The position numbers and the translations under genes are program-made. From NCBI GenBank assembly GCA_027013265.1, contig JALUXQ010000191.1:1-7872 (forward strand): a DNA stretch of 7,872 nt, given 5' to 3'. This DNA comes from Campylobacteraceae bacterium (GTDB lineage Bacteria > Campylobacterota > Campylobacteria > Campylobacterales > Sulfurospirillaceae). Shown here piece by piece: positions 6,231-7,872 of the stretch (its first letter is position 1; each line of letters opens with the position of its first letter). The notes under the pieces are model-generated. The model worked only from the letters and a program-made list of their open reading frames with translations, made no database searches and was not told where the DNA came from.

Positions 6231-6368
6231 ATGATGCCTGTATGTAAAGAAAAAACTATATCCTCTTTAGTCTTAAGCATTAGAGAAAAAGCTGTAAAAA
6301 CCCCATTAAAAAAAGTTATGAAAGAACGAGGATTAAATGTTAAGAGAAATCATCATACCAAGAAGTGA
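6231..6368 (+). CDS. Orphan 45-aa basic small ORF
   Basis: The function is not recognised. The ORF starts ATGATG (6231 or 6234) behind GAGGAGGA, the strongest ribosome binding site in the accessory part of the window, and ends at TGA 6366-6368. The product begins MMPVCKEKTISS and is highly basic (about a dozen Lys, several Arg and His), with one Cys and no signal or membrane segment. It overlaps the antitoxin gene by 32 bases in another frame, so its translation could couple to vapB expression as a leader ORF. It could also be the decayed start of a lost gene whose frame now ends by chance. The ribosome binding site supports translation; the protein itself matches no family I know. Confidence 0.45.
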   Translation: MMPVCKEKTISSLVLSIREKAVKTPLKKVMKERGLNVKRNHHTKK

Positions 6369-6567
6369 AAGTTATTCTATTGGCATACCAAAAGAGTATA
6401 TTAATCAAAAAGTTGAAATACTTGTATTTCCTCTTCCTAATTCAAATGAAGGCGTAAATAAAAAAACAAAACAAGATATACTTGAACAAACAGCAGGCAT
6501 ACTCTCTTCAAAAGAAGTTGATCCTATAGCATGGCAAAGAGACTTAAGAGGTGAGTATGAAAGATAA
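6337..6567 (+). CDS. vapB: VapB-like antitoxin of a PIN-domain toxin-antitoxin pair
   Basis: The 76-aa protein has two parts. Residues 1-33 (MLREIIIPRSESYSIGIPKE onwards) are beta-strand rich and are likely the dimerisation/DNA-binding half. Residues 47-76 (ILEQTAGILSSKEVDPIAWQ, then RDLRGEYER) form the helical tail typical of antitoxins that wrap a PIN toxin: the pattern of a TAGILSS-like stretch, DP, W-Q and a final ER/DR recurs in chromosomal antitoxins of this kind, from memory. GAGGA (6328-6332) lies 4 nt before the ATG. The stop overlaps the toxin start by 11 bases, the usual coupled arrangement. The antitoxin frame is intact but its toxin is truncated, so it is an orphan that might still neutralise related toxins or repress its promoter. 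Confidence 0.78.
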   Translation: MLREIIIPRSESYSIGIPKEYINQKVEILVFPLPNSNEGVNKKTKQDILEQTAGILSSKEVDPIAWQRDLRGEYER

Positions 6568-6724
6568 AAAGATAAAACTAGCTGACAATATAATAGCAGC
6601 AACAACACAAGTCTATGATTTGATATTAGTAACTAGAAATACAAAAGATTTTAGTCAAATTGATATTAAAATATTAAATCCATTTATAAAAGAAGGACTG
6701 ATATGCAAGCAAGTAAAAAAATAA
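6557..6724 (+). pseudogene. vapC: VapC PIN-domain toxin remnant lacking its N-terminal half
   Basis: An in-frame ATG at 6557 leads a 55-codon frame whose product contains LADNIIAATTQVYDLILVTR followed by NTKDF and a LNPF ending. This is the C-terminal third of a VapC ribonuclease: in intact toxins (about 130 aa) it corresponds to the region with the third and fourth active-site acidic residues, here Asp10 and Asp31. The first part of the fold, with the LLDTN-type Asp and the central Glu, is missing, so the four-acid metal site cannot form. The lost piece is about 70-80 codons. The boundary lies just after the start codon, where AGATAAAA is tandemly repeated (6562-6569, 6570-6577), a possible slippage or deletion scar. 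The surviving frame has no internal stop, suggesting a fairly recent event. Confidence 0.8.
6589..6594 (+). promoter_or_regulatory. Weak candidate -10 box inside the toxin remnant
   Basis: TATAAT occurs within the vapC remnant, about 108 bases before the surface-protein gene, downstream of an A-rich run. It could give that gene a promoter of its own after the toxin decayed. TATAAT-like words are frequent in AT-rich DNA, so support is weak. Confidence 0.25.
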
Positions 6725-7872
6725 AAAGTAAAGCTTTAACCCCCTTAATAACTATATTTTTATTGGCTAAATTGACGTCAAATTTATTTGCTGGTGATTA
6801 CAGCAATGAAGCAAATTTCAAACAAATATACACTGATACATTAAATGGCGATATAAGCGCGACTGGATCTTCGGTCATATGTGCTGACAAAAATGGAAAA
6901 TGTGATTGGAATTATAGTGGATATTTGTATAATATTGATCCTCTTACCTTACATGATGGGAACACTACGGCATTTCCCAAAAACTCTGGCAGAGCTAAAA
7001 TAACAATGCCAGCAAATGTCAAAGGCTCAGACATAAAATGGGCTAGACTCTACTGGCAAGGACATATATTTGGACTAGGTAATCATTCATCAGATTTTAC
7101 AAATGCTATCAATGGCAGAGAAAATATCACAATGTTAGACCCAAAAGGCAATCTTCATAATTTAACAGCAAATGCATCAGATGTATATTATTATGGTTAT
7201 GACAAAAAAAGCGTATATGGGAAAAAGACAAAAGGGTATAGATATTTTTATCAAGCATCTAAAGATGTAACAGATATAGTAAAACAGAGCTACGACTCTA
7301 CCCATAACTACTTCATAGTTGGAAATATAAACACAACAATGACAAAAGATACCTACTTTATAGAAGATACAAAACAAAGCACTTGGGTAAAATGGGGAAA
7401 TTGGGGCGGCTGGGCTTTGGTTGTGGTATATAAAGACACAACTACTACTACAAAAAATATAAGCTTATACGACGGATTCAAATTCCTGTTGCCGCCATTT
7501 ACAGCAGGGGCTAAAAAATCACTTCAAATTGATTTGCCAGCAAATAGCTTTTATACTCCAAAATATGGAACTGTAAAATCAAAAACGATTATGTTTTCAG
7601 CTGGAGCAGAAAAACAGATTAAAGGAAATAAGCTTGAAATGCAGAAAAAAAATGGTAATTGGGCAACTTTATCAAATAGCTTAAATCCTACTGACAACCA
7701 AATGAATGACTCAATTACATATCTAGGAAATCAGATAAACCCAAATCGCATTTTTAATGCAGGAACTGACTTAGATACATATGACTCATCAGGAGTATTA
7801 AACAACGCTCAAACAACAACAAGCCTAAAAGTAACAATGCTAGGAGATGCAAATTCAGTAGATCAAGCATTT
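6703..7872 (+). CDS. Exported surface protein, N-terminal part, gene runs off the window
   Basis: The frame is open for 390 codons to the window edge. A Sec signal peptide is clear: Lys-rich n-region (residues 5-10), hydrophobic core (about 11-24) and probable cleavage after Ala30 (NLFA/GD). The mature part carries motifs of the N-terminal module that heads large repeat-type bacterial surface proteins, often ahead of DUF11/Ig-like repeats: LNGDI with a Cys60/Cys67 pair, KWARLYWQG (112-120), SKDVTDIV (186-193), GGWALVVVYKD (235-245), NISLYDGF (252-259) and GTDLD (354-358). It is rich in Asn, Thr, Ser and Tyr. AAGGA lies 5 nt before the ATG, which overlaps the vapC remnant by 22 bases, so translation may be coupled. 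A cell-surface or adhesive role is inferred; the C-terminal part that would show anchoring or secretion is missing. Confidence 0.75.
   Translation, partial: MQASKKIKSKALTPLITIFLLAKLTSNLFAGDYSNEANFKQIYTDTLNGDISATGSSVICADKNGKCDWNYSGYLYNIDPLTLHDGNTTAFPKNSGRAKITMPANVKGSDIKWARLYWQGHIFGLGNHSSDFTNAINGRENITMLDPKGNLHNLTANASDVYYYGYDKKSVYGKKTKGYRYFYQASKDVTDIVKQSYDSTHNYFIVGNINTTMTKDTYFIEDTKQSTWVKWGNWGGWALVVVYKDTTTTTKNISLYDGFKFLLPPFTAGAKKSLQIDLPANSFYTPKYGTVKSKTIMFSAGAEKQIKGNKLEMQKKNGNWATLSNSLNPTDNQMNDSITYLGNQINPNRIFNAGTDLDTYDSSGVLNNAQTTTSLKVTMLGDANSVDQAF

Noticed and set aside
6405..6608. Minus-strand open frame opposite vapB
   Set aside because: The plus-strand antitoxin frame is recognisable and coupled to the toxin remnant. 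The opposite frame has no ribosome binding site or motif.
6557..6724. Active VapC toxin
   Set aside because: The frame lacks the first two active-site acidic residues and the first half of the PIN fold, and no separate upstream frame supplies them.
7177..7377. Minus-strand 66-codon frame rich in Phe, Ile, Cys and Tyr
   Set aside because: It lies opposite the continuous surface-protein frame whose motifs run through this stretch. The hydrophobic look comes from A/T composition.
1..7872. CRISPR array, insertion sequence, tRNA or rRNA gene
   Set aside because: No regularly spaced repeats, transposase-like frame, terminal inverted repeats with a mobile gene, cloverleaf or rRNA-like stretch was seen on either strand.

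Overview
The window is AT-rich DNA from a member of the Campylobacterota (Epsilonproteobacteria), most like the Sulfurimonas/Sulfurovum/Campylobacter groups. The main reason is gene order: rnr–holA, then rpsF–ssb–rpsR, then lon and bamD on the opposite strand, then fliW. From memory this matches the rpsF-ssb-rpsR-lon-bamD-fliW block of Campylobacter jejuni. The proteins agree: a short epsilon-type DNA polymerase III delta subunit, an acidic-tailed S6, a short BamD-like lipoprotein and FliW. The genus cannot be fixed from the sequence alone.

Layout. Positions 1-161 hold the 3' end of a likely RNase R gene. It overlaps holA (154-1140). A TATAAT box right after the holA stop starts the rpsF-ssb-rpsR operon (1225-2445), which has an 84-nt leader region with two possible hairpins. 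That operon converges on lon, and a perfect 14-bp hairpin (2458-2490) lies between them with the lon stop codon in its loop. bamD and lon form a two-gene minus-strand operon (5549 down to 2472). It is read divergently from fliW (5685-6062), and the two facing promoters carry matching copies of a 9-bp element.

From 6063 on, the conserved core gives way to accessory DNA. First comes a 168-nt non-coding stretch with three consecutive inverted-repeat structures. One has a G-rich bulge, and the last would hide the Shine-Dalgarno sequence of a 45-codon orphan ORF (6231-6368). Next comes a complete VapB-like antitoxin gene (6337-6567) followed by only the C-terminal third of its VapC PIN-domain toxin (6557-6724), so the toxin has been lost by decay. 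The last gene starts inside the toxin remnant (6703) and runs off the window. It encodes a Sec-exported, probably surface-exposed protein with the N-terminal module seen in large repeat-type surface proteins.

How the genes work together: the first part is housekeeping (RNA decay, replisome clamp loading, the small ribosomal subunit, single-stranded DNA binding, protein quality control, outer-membrane assembly), plus FliW, which links flagellin level to CsrA activity. The last 1.8 kb looks like a turnover site at the edge of the conserved block. The least explained part is the structured region 6096-6230.
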